Assembly: GCA_963778845.1 (NCBI GenBank)
Contig: CAVZVW010000009.1
Coordinates: 1 to 64,000 of the forward strand
Source: CAVZVW01 sp963778845
Lineage (GTDB): Bacteria; Actinomycetota; Actinomycetes; Actinomycetales; Kineosporiaceae
Length of the DNA: 64,000 bases
Direction: 5' to 3'
In this document: positions 12,003-20,453 of the stretch, one piece after another
Position numbering within the stretch: the stretch's first letter is position 1
Layout: the number at the start of each line of letters is the position of its first letter
Notes under the pieces: model-generated
Seen by the model: only the letters and a program-made list of their open reading frames with translations
Told to the model about the DNA's origin: nothing
Databases searched by the model: none
Program-made: the position numbers and the translations under genes

Positions 12003-12284
12003 CCGGGAGTCTCGATATCGACAGGGCGTTTGCTCAATGCAGCGCCGAGCTGCGAATTCGCCGGTTGGACTTTAGAAGATCTCGGTATCGAATCCGAGTT
12101 TGAAGTGGACTGTCTGCGACGTGTAGTTGATGGAGTCCTGACATTCGGCGTTCCGTTTGAGCGCGCCGCCTTCCTGGGACGCGCTCTCTACCCGGCAAAC
12201 GCCCGCGTTCGTCCTCCCGGCATTGCGTAGGCAACGACTTGCTTGCTCGCGGATCGATTTCGGCAGCTACGCCGGAGAGAGTCG
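12003..12284. other. Intergenic, possible gene remnant
   Basis: No plus-strand gene. On the minus strand a 60-residue open frame ends TVHFKLGFDTEIF at a stop near 12072, faintly like the C-terminal strand of an outer-membrane barrel. It has no upstream domain and no start, so it is at most a remnant. Confidence 0.25.
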
Positions 12285-12821
12285 ATGGGAGTTTCGGTCA
12301 TGATCGACGCAGCAAACTATTCAGCCACGGAGACGATGCGTGACGGGCATACGATCACGATCCGCGCCCAGCGGCCGGAGGACCTCGATGGGTGGCGCGC
12401 GGCGCTCGCCCGGACAGGCGCGGGAACGCTCTATCGTCGCTTCCTTGGAGCCAAACGCGAGCTTTCCGAAAAAGAGACCCACTATTTCCTCGACATCGAT
12501 TTCGTCGAACAAGTCGCGTTGGTCGCGGTCGCGGATGAAGACGGGCGCTCGACACTGATCGGCGGCGGCCGCTATTTCGTAGTTGAACCCGGCAAGGCCG
12601 AGGTGGCCTTTGCCCTTATCGACGAGTATCAGGCCAAGGGGATTGGCTCCGCGTTGATCCGGCATCTGGCGGCGATCGGGCGCGAGGCAGGCTTGCGCGA
12701 ATTGGTGGCTGAGGTCCTGTCGGACAACCTTCCGATGCTCAAGGTCTTTGAGCGCAGCGGTCTTGCGATGAGCACACGGCGCGAGGGCCCTGTCGTCCAC
12801 GTCACACTGCGCTATCCCTGA
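12285..12821 (+). CDS. GNAT family N-acetyltransferase
   Basis: A 178-residue cytosolic acetyltransferase. The acetyl-CoA-binding motif A is seen as AFALIDEYQAKGIGSALIRHL (residues about 105-125, Q-x-x-G-I-G-S-A), and the fold ends in a motif B-like LKVFERSGLAMSTRREG. The ATG at 12285 has a GGAGAGAG element six bases upstream; the ATG at 12300 is an alternative. The N terminus (TITIRAQRPEDLDGWRAAL and YRRFLG) resembles the GNAT domains of Pat-type protein acetyltransferases, but no cyclic-nucleotide or acyl-CoA-synthetase domain is attached. The acceptor substrate is unknown. Confidence 0.8.
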   Translation: MGVSVMIDAANYSATETMRDGHTITIRAQRPEDLDGWRAALARTGAGTLYRRFLGAKRELSEKETHYFLDIDFVEQVALVAVADEDGRSTLIGGGRYFVVEPGKAEVAFALIDEYQAKGIGSALIRHLAAIGREAGLRELVAEVLSDNLPMLKVFERSGLAMSTRREGPVVHVTLRYP

Positions 12822-12891
12822 TCGCCAGAGGCGCACGGGACTGCTCTGCGAGCGATCGCGCGACCCAACCAACGGAGAGGGAGATGCATCC

Positions 12892-13506
12892 ATGAAAACG
12901 ATTGCGAAATTCGTACGGACGACGATTGTCGGCGGCCTCTTTTTCCTGGCGCCGATTGTCGTGCTCATCGTGATCCTGGCCAAGGCGTTCGACTACGCGA
13001 AGAAAGGCTTGAACGCGGTTCTTGTTCACGTTCCAGCTGCTTCGGACTTGGGCGCTGGCGCGGCGACGGTGTTGGCGGTCGCGCTGGTCGCGCTGGTCTG
13101 CTTTGTCGCCGGGCTCGTCGCCCACAGCGTGTCCGCGCAGCGCGTCGTCAACGCATTGGAGTTTTCGCTGCTGTCGAAGATTCCCGGCTACGACTATCTG
13201 AAGCAGGAGAGCGCAAGCGCGCTTGGCGTCGCCGAGATCGCGGAACTCCCCGTGGTCTTCGTACCCATGGAAGGGGGATGGCAGCTCGGCGTTCGAACCG
13301 AAGCGCTGAGCAACGATCTCATATCGGTCTTCGTCCCCGGCGCGCCGGACCCGCATTCCGGGTCGGTTTTTTTCTTTTCGGCGGACAATGTTCGCCCTGC
13401 CGGCGTCAAGATGGCGGCTGCGCTCAACTGCCTCAGGCGGTGCGGCGCGGGCGCATCCGCGCTCGGCGCCAATTGGCCGGCGGCTACGCCGAGCTTATCG
13501 GCGTGA
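12892..13506 (+). CDS. DUF502 domain-containing membrane protein
   Basis: A 204-residue protein of the DUF502 family. Two transmembrane segments (IVGGLFFLAPIVVLIVILAK at about residues 12-31; VLAVALVALVCFVAGLVA at about 61-78) are followed by the conserved LSKIPGYDYLKQESAS and VVFVPMEGGWQLGV, then VPGAPDPHSGSVFFFSADNV. The ATG at 12892 lies 70 bases after the GNAT stop, with a GGAGAGGGAGA element upstream. DUF502 proteins are widespread in proteobacteria and have no settled function. It is intact, and possibly co-transcribed with the GNAT gene. Confidence 0.85.
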   Translation: MKTIAKFVRTTIVGGLFFLAPIVVLIVILAKAFDYAKKGLNAVLVHVPAASDLGAGAATVLAVALVALVCFVAGLVAHSVSAQRVVNALEFSLLSKIPGYDYLKQESASALGVAEIAELPVVFVPMEGGWQLGVRTEALSNDLISVFVPGAPDPHSGSVFFFSADNVRPAGVKMAAALNCLRRCGAGASALGANWPAATPSLSA

Positions 13507-13878
13507 GCATAATCGTTGATCTGACAGTTCTGGAGAATTGATAATCGATCCGTTCGCCACGCCTCTGGGAACGACTGCCATTTACGCAGCCCGGCGGTCC
13601 GAGGTGGCGGCTTCGAATATCGTAGTCTTCCCTTCGTTATGTTCTGCCAGGGCCTTGGTGAATGCGTGCTCAGGGCGGAGATGAGGCGCTCAGGGGCGGC
13701 GGGTGAAGTCCGGTGTCCAGCGAAATCCGGCCGTTCCGATACGACCAATGGACGGGGAGAAACGCGCCCTTTTCGCGCCGGCGACCGGGTCCGGCGCAAA
13801 GCGTTTGATTTGAACGACGGGCCCATTCCTTTCCCTGGCTGCTTCAAGTATGGGCCGCGCCAGCGATTTCTTGACATT
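13507..13878. other. Intergenic, no gene recognised
   Basis: About 370 bases with long but non-coding-looking frames on both strands. The right end leads into the SOS-box promoter of the first helix-turn-helix gene; a TTGACA hexamer is at 13871-13876. Confidence 0.5.
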
Positions 13879-13893
13879 GTTCGCTTTATGTTC
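13879..13893 (+). promoter_or_regulatory. LexA (SOS) box, alphaproteobacterial type
   Basis: GTTC-GCTTTAT-GTTC matches the alphaproteobacterial LexA operator GTTC-N7-GTTC exactly. It lies directly after a TTGACA -35-like hexamer and 24 bases before the TTG candidate start of the first helix-turn-helix gene, so LexA binding would cover the promoter. Confidence 0.72.
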
Positions 13894-13916
13894 AACTCCT
13901 GTTCCAGCCCTCGGAT

Positions 13917-14444
13917 TTGAGAACAAGGAGTCGCCACGCGCCCGCATCCGTCGCCCTCCATCCCGCCGCAAAGTCCCGCGACCGCTCGATCGAGGCGCGG
14001 CGCGCGGCTCGCCGCGCCAAGTTCGAGCGCGAGAGGCTGATCGTCAATTCCCTCAACCGCGGCGTCTCGGTCGCCGAGATCGCCGAACGCATCGGCGTCA
14101 CGGAGAAGCGGGCGCGCGCGCTCGTGAAAGACATCCTCGCCCGCCGCGCGCCCGCGGCGCCGGAGGATTTCGCCTCGCTGCAGGTGAGCCGCCTCAACGA
14201 GGCGCTGCTCATCGCCTATGGCGCCATGTCGGATCAGAACCTTCGGGCGGTCGCCCTCGTCGTGAGGATCGTGCGCGAGCTCGACCGCTACCATGGCTTC
14301 GTCGCCGCCGACCGGCGACCCTGCCGCGACCCCCGCCCGGCGGACGCCGAGGCTCAGGAGCCGCCCTACCGTCTGGACACTCTCCTTCCGAGCGCCAGGC
14401 CGAGGACGACGATGCGGGCCTCAACAGTGTCACAAACCAGGTAA
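13917..14444 (+). CDS. Helix-turn-helix protein, copy 1 (SOS-box controlled)
   Basis: A basic N terminus (KSRDRSIEARRAARRAKFER) is followed by a predicted helix-turn-helix (SLNRGVSVAEIAERIGVTEK) and a conserved helical tail (VSRLNEALLIAYGAMSDQNL, VVRIVRELDRYHGF). The HTH resembles sigma-region-4 or MarR/LuxR-type DNA-binding helices. It is a close duplicate of the gene at 15370. At the position of that gene's GTG start this copy has GCG, so an upstream in-frame TTG (13917) must serve if it is translated. About 175 codons; the C terminus diverges from copy 2 after RDPRPADA. It lies behind a LexA box and in front of a peptidoglycan amidase. The function is unknown; DNA binding is inferred. Confidence 0.65.
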   Translation: MRTRSRHAPASVALHPAAKSRDRSIEARRAARRAKFERERLIVNSLNRGVSVAEIAERIGVTEKRARALVKDILARRAPAAPEDFASLQVSRLNEALLIAYGAMSDQNLRAVALVVRIVRELDRYHGFVAADRRPCRDPRPADAEAQEPPYRLDTLLPSARPRTTMRASTVSQTR

Positions 14445-14537
14445 ATAAAGCAAGTGTCGCGGATCCCGCCGGAATCCGGAAATCCGAATTCAATCCGTTT
14501 CGATACCGCTCTAGTGCGATCCGTGTCTTGCTTATTT
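14443..14537. repeat. Imperfect inverted repeat at the 3' end of HTH copy 1
   Basis: The arm at 14443-14465 (beginning AAATAAAGCAAGTGTC) pairs imperfectly with 14518-14537 (ending TGTCTTGCTTATTT) around a loop of about 50 bases. The left arm includes the stop codon of copy 1. It could be a long hairpin terminator or the trace of a small element. Confidence 0.45.
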
Positions 14538-14665
14538 CACGGAGTTTATATTGGGGAAACGTTCTGACGTCCGCTGTCTGATCTTTATCACATTCCATCC
14601 CGGGAGTGCGTGCGACGATCACCCCGGCGAGAACGGTATCGCGGGCCGCATAGTGAGGACGCCCT

Positions 14666-15252
14666 ATGGTCGCAAAATATGAGATGGCATTGCCCAACCT
14701 GCTGTCAATGAAGCAGAAACCGGGCGCGTTTGGCTTGTCCCGCGGCCACACCATCGTCGACGAGATCGTTCTCCACGGGACCGAGAGTTTGGGCACGGAG
14801 ACCCAGAGCCTCGACTACCTTTCCAGTGCCAACAAGGACAATCACTCGACCCATTACTGGATCGGTAGAACCAGGGGCTGCTCTATTCGATCACGGCCGA
14901 AGAGAAGCTCACCTATCACGCCGGAAACCCGAAGAAGCATCCGACAGTGAAGGACCACAATGCCCGGTCTATCGGGATCGAGATGTATCAAATCGATCCC
15001 GCAGTGACGCGCAAGGCGGGGGGCAAGCCCGACTTTACCGACTGGCAATACGACACGGTCGTCCAGTTGGTCTACGACATCTGCTATCGGCGCAAGATCA
15101 AGCGCAGCATGGTCGTGGCACACGGCACGATCAATCCGATCGACCGGGCCGATCCCCAGGGCTTTGACTGGGACAGGTTCAAGCAAGCGCTCTATTTCCT
15201 GTCGTTCCGTATGGGGAGCACAATGGGTCCCGAGTACTTCCTCCTGGACTGA
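14666..15252 (+). CDS. N-acetylmuramoyl-L-alanine amidase / PGRP-type protein, one frameshift
   Basis: Amidase_2/PGRP fold enzyme, predicted to cleave the amide between N-acetylmuramate and L-alanine in peptidoglycan. Visible: TIVDEIVLHGTESLGTE with the first zinc His, DNHSTHYWIGR, then after a frameshift near 14867 KLTYHAGNPKKHPTVKDHNA, SIGIEMYQIDPA and MVVAHGTINPIDRADPQGFD, with the second His and the Asp-Pro-Gly-type ending. About 195 residues. The ATG at 14666 follows a GTGAGGAC element. No signal peptide is seen, so it would need another route to the periplasm, or it acts like a phage endolysin. It sits between two SOS-box-preceded HTH genes, which suggests control by DNA damage. Confidence 0.75.
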
Positions 15253-15311
15253 ACTTTTCCCCCTCTATCAGCGACAAGCCGAGGCCGCGCCGTTGGTTTT
15301 TACTTGACTTT

Positions 15312-15326
15312 GTTCACTATATGTTC
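15312..15326 (+). promoter_or_regulatory. LexA (SOS) box, alphaproteobacterial type (second copy)
   Basis: GTTC-ACTATAT-GTTC, a second exact GTTC-N7-GTTC operator. It is 44 bases before the GTG start of the second HTH gene and just after a TTGACT -35-like element (15304-15309). The arrangement is the same as at 13879, so promoter and gene were duplicated together. Confidence 0.75.
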
Positions 15327-15369
15327 TAACTTGGCGCCAAGCTGAAATTCGAGACAAGGACCTGATCAC

Positions 15370-16624
15370 GTGGCCGTATCCGTCGCCCTTCGTCCCGCCG
15401 CAAAGCCCCGCAACCGCTCGATCGAGGCGCGCCGCGCCGCTCGCATGCACAAGTTCGAGCGCGAGAGGCTGATCGTCGACTCTCTCAACCGCGGCGTCTC
15501 GGTCGCCGAGATCGCGGGGCGCATCGGCGTGACGGAGAAGCGGATGCGCGCGGTCGTGAAAGAGATCCTCGCCCGCCGCATGCCCGCGGCGCCGGAGGAC
15601 TTCGCCGCGCTGCAGGTGAGCCGCCTCAACGAGGCGCTGCTGGTCGCCTATGGCGCCATGTCGGACAAGAACCTGCGGGCGGTCGCCCTCGTCGTGAGGA
15701 TCGTGCGCGAGCTCGACCGCTACCACGGCTTCGCCGCCGCCGACCGGCGCCGCCGCCGCGACCCCCGCCCGGCGGACGCCGGGGCGCCGGAGCCGCTGGC
15801 GCTCGCCGGCGATTCCGGCGAACAAGCGTTCGCGACTTGTAGGGCGCGCTCGCTGAGCGCGCCGGGGCCGGGTCAGCGACCCGGCCCTACAAAAGCGCCG
15901 GCGGAAGACGCCGGGGCGCCCGTCGCGCCGCCCGCCAATCGCCCGGAAATGGCGCCGCAAGCCTCTGAAAAGATGGAATTCGCGCCCGAAAAAGGCGTGG
16001 ACCCGAAGGCCTGCGAAGCGGCGCCGGAGGATGCTGATAACGCGTGCACCGCGCGACGAGACGGCGCCGGCGCAGGATCCTCTACAGCTCTCCGCGAATT
16101 GCTATGGTCAATCGCATCCTCCCGGCCTCATCCTGAGGCGCCCTCGCGAAGCGGGGGCCTCGAAGGATGCGGAGCGCAGCCGACTGTTCGCATGAACGGG
16201 AGCGTCCTTCGACAAGCTCAGGACGTCCTTCGACAGGCTCAGGATGAGGAGAAGCGATCTCAGCCAATCGCAGATTGCTCGAATGAAGCCTCGCCGCCCG
16301 CCGACGCGCCGAAACCGTCCGCAACGGCCTGCGCCGGCGCGGAAATGGCGCCGCAAGCGATTGATACTCTTGCGTCTGCGCCTGGAAACGGCGTGAACCC
16401 GGCCGCCGGACCGACCGACGGGACGTCCGCGCATGCGGAGACTTTTGCGATGCGTATGCGATGCGCCGGGGCAGGCGCCGCCGGCGAGCCCGATCGAACT
16501 TCCGCCCGAAACGATGGAAAGACTTTACCCCGTTGCTCCGGCGCCGGTTCCGGATCCCAGTGCGCCGGGCGGCTTCAGGCGGGTGAACATAAGGATGCTG
16601 CCCAACGGCATGGCGGTGTGTTGA
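15370..16624 (+). CDS. Helix-turn-helix protein, copy 2, with repeat-expanded C-terminal region
   Basis: GTG start (MAVSVALRPAAKPRNR) giving the same basic segment, helix-turn-helix (SLNRGVSVAEIAGRIGVTEK) and RIVRELDRYHGFAAADRR as copy 1. After about residue 140 the protein becomes long, Ala/Pro/Glu-rich and low complexity, partly encoded by palindromic repeats (15839-15890, 16126-16250) read in frame. A frameshift near 16440-16500 probably restores a C-terminal frame reading PETMERLYPVAPAPVPDPSA and ending GGFRRVNIRMLPNGMAVC at 16624; without it the frame runs on to 16803 over the neighbouring lyase gene. Controlled by the LexA box at 15312. The helix-turn-helix implies DNA binding; the target is unknown. 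Confidence 0.62.
15839..15890. repeat. REP-like double-hairpin palindrome
   Basis: GTAGGGC...GCCCTAC ends enclose two hairpins, GGCGCGCT-CGCTG-AGCGCGCC and GGCCGGGTC-AGC-GACCCGGCC. This is a typical alphaproteobacterial intergenic palindrome, but here it lies inside an open reading frame and is translated. Confidence 0.7.
16126..16250. repeat. REP-like repeat cluster with two tandem CCTTCGACA(A/G)GCTCAGGA units
   Basis: A CTCATCCTGAGG arm near 16128 and a CTCAGGATGAGG arm near 16248 bracket a second REP (about 16131-16170) and two tandem copies of a TCCTTCGAC(A)AGGCTCAGGA-type unit (16205-16249). Such elements are normally intergenic. Confidence 0.65.
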
Positions 16625-16652
16625 GACGGCGTCTGATTGACCCTGGAGATTG

Positions 16653-17517
16653 TCAGAGGGACGCCAGAATTTTCCGCGCCGCCTTGAGATGCGGAATGTC
16701 GACCATCTTGCCGTCGATCCCGAGCGTCCCGGCCCCCGGATTCGCCTCGAATGCCGCAACGATCTTCCTTGCCAGCTCGACTTCGGCGTCCGACGGCGCA
16801 TAGCAGCGATTGATCGCGGCGACCTGGTCCGGGTGAATGGCCATTCGGCCGCTAAAACCGTCGCGCCGCGAGCGCCGGCAGTCGCGCTCGAGACCGTCGG
16901 CGTCGCGAAAATCGACGAACACCGTGTCGATAGCGGCGACCTCCGCGGCCGCGGCCGCGAACAGGCACTGGGCGCGGGCGACCTGGTAGGGAAAGGTCCA
17001 GTCGCCGGCTTCGTCGCGGTTGGCGGTCGCGCCGAGCGCCGCAGCCAGATCCTCTCCGCCCCAGGTCAGCGCCGCAAGCCGCGGATGGGCGGGCGCGTAG
17101 GAGCCGAGCGCGAACATCGCCTTGGCGGTCTCCGTCGCGACAATCGCCAGCCTGACCGAACCAAGGGGCATACCCGCCCGCGCCTCGAGGGCGTCGAGAT
17201 AGCAGGCGACCCGCTCGACATCCGGCGCTCCGTTCGTCTTCGGGATCATCAGCGCGTCGAGACCCGGCCGCACGACCGCGACCAGATCGTCCAGCGTGAG
17301 CCCGGTGTCGAGCGCATTGACGCGCACGAAGAACGACCAGTCGCGCCGGTCGCGGCGGTCGATGAGGCGAGCCACGAGCTCCCGAGCCGACCGCCTTCCG
17401 CGACGGGGCGACGGAATCCTCGAGGTCGAGAATCAGCGCATCGGCGCCGGACCGCGCCGCCTTTTCGAACTTGCGCTCGGAATCGCCGGGTACGAACAGA
17501 AGAGAGCGCAGCTTCAT
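16653..17517 (-). CDS. CitE/HpcH-family CoA-ester lyase (malyl-CoA lyase-like), one frameshift
   Basis: HpcH/HpaI aldolase superfamily enzyme that cleaves or forms 3-hydroxyacyl-CoA esters such as malyl-CoA or citramalyl-CoA. It starts at the ATG at 17517 (MKLRSLLFVPGDSERKFEKA) with the family's ALILDLEDSVAP metal-site motif. After a frameshift near 17385 it continues as WSFFVRVNALDTGLTLDDL, LDALMIPKTNGAPDVERV, AIVATETAKAMF, WGGEDLAAALGA and SGRMAIHPDQVAAINRC, ending with AARKILASL. About 288 residues, the normal length. Together with methylmalonyl-CoA mutase in the same block it fits an acetyl-CoA or propionyl-CoA assimilation network, but the genes are 10 kb apart and the substrate is not fixed by sequence. 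Confidence 0.85.
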
Positions 17518-17812
17518 CGAGGATTCCGGAAGGTCGGCGCCGCGCCCGTCCGCCGCGACGAGGCCCGCGTGCTCCAGTCTTATTTGACACGCACGATTTT
17601 TCAAAGGCGTTCGACGCCGATGAGTCAACCGGGTCCCGTGCGGCCGGCGGCTGGCGCTCTCGGGCTCCCGTCGCTTCTCCCTGCTTTGCCCCGCGCGGGT
17701 TTTGGAAGGGGCTTCCTCGATGGGGCGCAGACTTGACCGGATCGCGGCTGCCGCATAGCCAGAAGCGCCTTCGAACCGAAGTGGACCGCGCTTTGCCCTC
17801 GACGCCAGCGCC
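17518..17812. other. Divergent intergenic region
   Basis: About 295 bases between the minus-strand lyase and the plus-strand solute-binding protein. It must carry both promoters; I recognise no specific element. Confidence 0.5.
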
Positions 17813-18928
17813 ATGTTGACCGCACTTCTCGCCGCCGCCGCGGTCGCTCTGGGCCCGGTTGCGCTCGACTCCGGCGCGTCGCCGTTCGCTCCCTCTCCGG
17901 CGCCTGCTCCGAAAGTCTTGCGCCTGCTCGCTCCGTCGGGCGCTTTCTCCGCCAAGCTGCTGAGGGCGTTCGAGGGCGAGAGCGGCTACGCCGTAGCCTA
18001 CGACGCCTATGGCGATCCGGCGAGAATCCCGTCGCTGATGAAAGAGCCGTACGACGTCGTCGTGCTGCCGGGGCCGGCGCTCGCCCGCGCGATCGCAGCG
18101 AGGCAACTGCGCGCGTTCGAGAAAGGCGAGGTTCCGAACGCGCGCCGAATTGCGCCGCCGGTCGCCGCCAAGCTGGCGTCTTATGATGCGACGGGCGCCT
18201 ACGGGCTCGCCTGGGGCTGGTCGGCGACCGGACTTCTCTACGACGCCGGCAAGGCGCCCCGTCTGCTCGGAGCCGCTCCCAATTCCTGGGCGGACGCGCT
18301 TGCGCCCGAAATCGCGCGCAAGCTCGTCTCTTGCGGAGTCGCGCTGCCCGATGCGCGGGACGAGATGTTCATCGCAGCGTGGCGGCTGTTGGGCGTCGAT
18401 CCCGGCAGGATCCGCGAACGCGACATCAAGGCTGCGGCCGACCTGATCATTCGGGCGCGCGGTGCGGCGCGGCAGCCCGCCTCGCGCGATCCCATCTCGG
18501 CCATTGCCGGCGGCGCCGTCTGCCTCACGTTTGGCAACGCGGCCCAGGCCACAATCGCCTCCCGCCGGAGCCGCGAGGGCAGCGAAGGACTTCGGATTGA
18601 GTATGCCGAGCCGAGGGAAGGCGGTCCGATCGCGATCGACGCACTCGCCGAACCGCGCGACGCGCCGCATCCGAAAGACGCTCTGGCGCTAATTGATTTC
18701 CTGCTGCGCCCCTCCATCGCCGCGGAGGCGACCGCGGCGGCGGGACTCGGGAGCTCCGAAGCGGAAGCGTCGGCCCAGGTTTTTCGGGCGCTCTGGCCGG
18801 TCGGCGTCTATGATCCGACTCTGGTTTCTGTCATCGAAAGGGAATGGGCGAGGGCGCGAGCTCCTGAGCAAGCGGAGCACGCTCCCGGCGCCAAGCCGTC
18901 AGGCAAGCCGGCGAGAAGGAAGCGATGA
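17813..18928 (+). CDS. Periplasmic extracellular solute-binding protein (spermidine/putrescine- or choline-type)
   Basis: Intact 371-residue ABC-transporter binding protein. The signal peptide is MLTALLAAAAVALGPVA. The mature part has the PotD/PotF-like type 2 periplasmic fold: VLRLLAPSGAFSAKLLRAFE, GYAVAYDAYGDPARIPSLM, YDVVVLPGPALARAI, GLAWGWSATGLLYD and SWADALAPEIARKL. It would capture a cationic or zwitterionic solute in the periplasm. The stop codon overlaps the choline-sulfatase start (ATGA), so the likely ligand is choline-O-sulfate or choline. No permease or ATPase gene is next to it. The C terminus is a basic, Lys/Arg-rich extension. Confidence 0.78.
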   Translation: MLTALLAAAAVALGPVALDSGASPFAPSPAPAPKVLRLLAPSGAFSAKLLRAFEGESGYAVAYDAYGDPARIPSLMKEPYDVVVLPGPALARAIAARQLRAFEKGEVPNARRIAPPVAAKLASYDATGAYGLAWGWSATGLLYDAGKAPRLLGAAPNSWADALAPEIARKLVSCGVALPDARDEMFIAAWRLLGVDPGRIRERDIKAAADLIIRARGAARQPASRDPISAIAGGAVCLTFGNAAQATIASRRSREGSEGLRIEYAEPREGGPIAIDALAEPRDAPHPKDALALIDFLLRPSIAAEATAAAGLGSSEAEASAQVFRALWPVGVYDPTLVSVIEREWARARAPEQAEHAPGAKPSGKPARRKR

Positions 18929-20453
18929 CCGCGCGACCGCCCAACATCCTCATCGTGATGGCCGACCAGATGGCGCCGGCGTTTCTCCCGATCTATGGTC
19001 ATGGGCTCACCCGCGCGCCTCACATGCAGGCGCTGGCGCGGGACGGCGTCGTCTTCGACAGCGCCTATTGCGCGAGCCCGCTCTGTTCGCCTTCGCGCGC
19101 CTCGTTCATGGCCGGGCTGCTTGCCGTCGCGCACCCGCGTCTACGACAACGCGGCGGACTTCTCGCGCCGACATTCCGACCTTCGCCCATCATCTGAGGC
19201 TGCGCGGGCTATCGGACCATTCTGTCCGGCAAGATGCATTTCTGCGGTCCCGACCAGTTGCACGGTTTCGAGGAGCGGCTGACGACCGACATCTATCCGG
19301 CCGATTACGGCTGGACGCCGGACTGGGACCATCCGCACGAGCGGCCGAGCTGGTACCACAATATGAGCTCGGTCACGCAGGCCGGCGTCTGCCTGCGCAC
19401 CAACCAGCTCGACTTTGACGACGAAGTCGCCTTCACCGCCGAGCGGGCGATCTTCGACATCGCCCGATCGAACGACACGCGCCCTTTCCTGCTCGTCGCT
19501 TCCTTCACCCATCCGCACGACCCGTTCGCCGTGCCTGAGCGATACTGGGACCTCTATCGCGACGAGGACATCGACATGCCCTCGCCCGCGCCCGAGCTCG
19601 CTCGATCCGCACTCGCGCCGGCTGCGCCACGTCTGCGCGATGGACGCCGAGCCGGTGACCGAGGCGCAGGTTCGCAACGCGCGGCGCGCCTATTTCGGCG
19701 CGATCTCCTATGTCGACGACAATCTCGGTCGGCTGATGCAGGCGCGTGCGCTCGAGCGGGCTCGGCGACGATACGATCGTGATCTTGCTCAGCGACCATG
19801 GCGAGATGCTGGGCGAGCGCGGGCTCTGGTACAAGATGAGCTTCTTCGAGGGCGCGAGCCGCGTGCCGCTCATCGTCGCAAGCCCCGGACGCTTCGCGCC
19901 GGCCCGCGTCGGCGGCGAGCGTGTCGCTCGTCGACCTTCTTCCGACCCTCGTCGACCTTGCGGGCGGCGACGCGCGCGCGCTCGGCTCGTCGATCGACGG
20001 ACGCAGCCTCGGCCCATGGCTCTCCGGGACGGCCAGGGCGCACGACGAGGCGATCGGCGAATATCTGGCCGAGGGGGCGATCGCGCCGATGGTCATGATC
20101 CGCCGCGGCGGCCTGAAGTTCATCCACTCGCCGACCGACCCCGATCAGCTCTACGACCTTCGCCGCGACCCGGGTGAACGCGACAATCTGGCGGGACAGC
20201 CGGGCCATGCGGCGGAAGCGGCGGAGTTTCGCGCCGAGATCGCGCCTGCGCTGGGATCTTGCCGCGCCTGGACGCCGAAGTGCGCGCAAGCCAGCGCCGC
20301 CGGCGCCTGGTCGATGCGGCGCTGGCCAAGGGCGACGTTCGCGCCTGGGACTTCCAGCCGTTCCGCGACGCCTCGAAGCAGTACATGCGCAACAGCATGG
20401 ACCTCGACGACCTCGAGGCGATGGCCCGCTTTCCGCGCATCGCTCCAAAGTAG
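18925..20453 (+). CDS. betC: Choline-sulfatase, multiply frameshifted
   Basis: Type I sulfatase hydrolysing choline-O-sulfate to choline and sulfate, feeding glycine betaine synthesis or sulfur supply. Visible: PPNILIVMADQMAPAFLPIY with the metal-binding Asp, then SPLCSPSRASFMAG with the C-x-P-S-R formylglycine site. Next come KMHFCGPDQLHGFEERLTTD and IYPADYGWTPDWDHPHERP, which are diagnostic for BetC, then FLLVASFTHPHDPF and ILLSDHGEMLGERGLWYKMS. The C-terminal choline-sulfatase extension is AWDFQPFRDASKQYMRNSMD. About 509 codons, the normal length. Frame changes near 19125, 19170, 19210, 19610, 19760, 19910 and 20255 break it as written. It overlaps the upstream solute-binding gene by four bases. 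Confidence 0.85.

Noticed and set aside
12072..12263. Minus-strand C-terminal fragment ending TVHFKLGFDTEIF, like an outer-membrane barrel
   Set aside because: Only the last residues are suggestive; no upstream barrel strands, start codon or stop-free extension support it.
13194..14294. A 366-codon open frame on the minus strand across the DUF502 end and HTH copy 1
   Set aside because: It is antisense to two well-supported genes, has no domain, and is explained by high G+C content in the opposite frame.
15839..16250. CRISPR-like array
   Set aside because: The repeats are palindromic REP elements of unequal type and spacing, without regular spacers or cas genes.
16433..16624. An independent small gene (MRRLLRCVCDAPGQAPP...)
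   Set aside because: It more likely represents the true C-terminal frame of HTH copy 2 after an indel, because the downstream PETMERLYPVAPAPVPDPSA has better coding character than the continuing frame.
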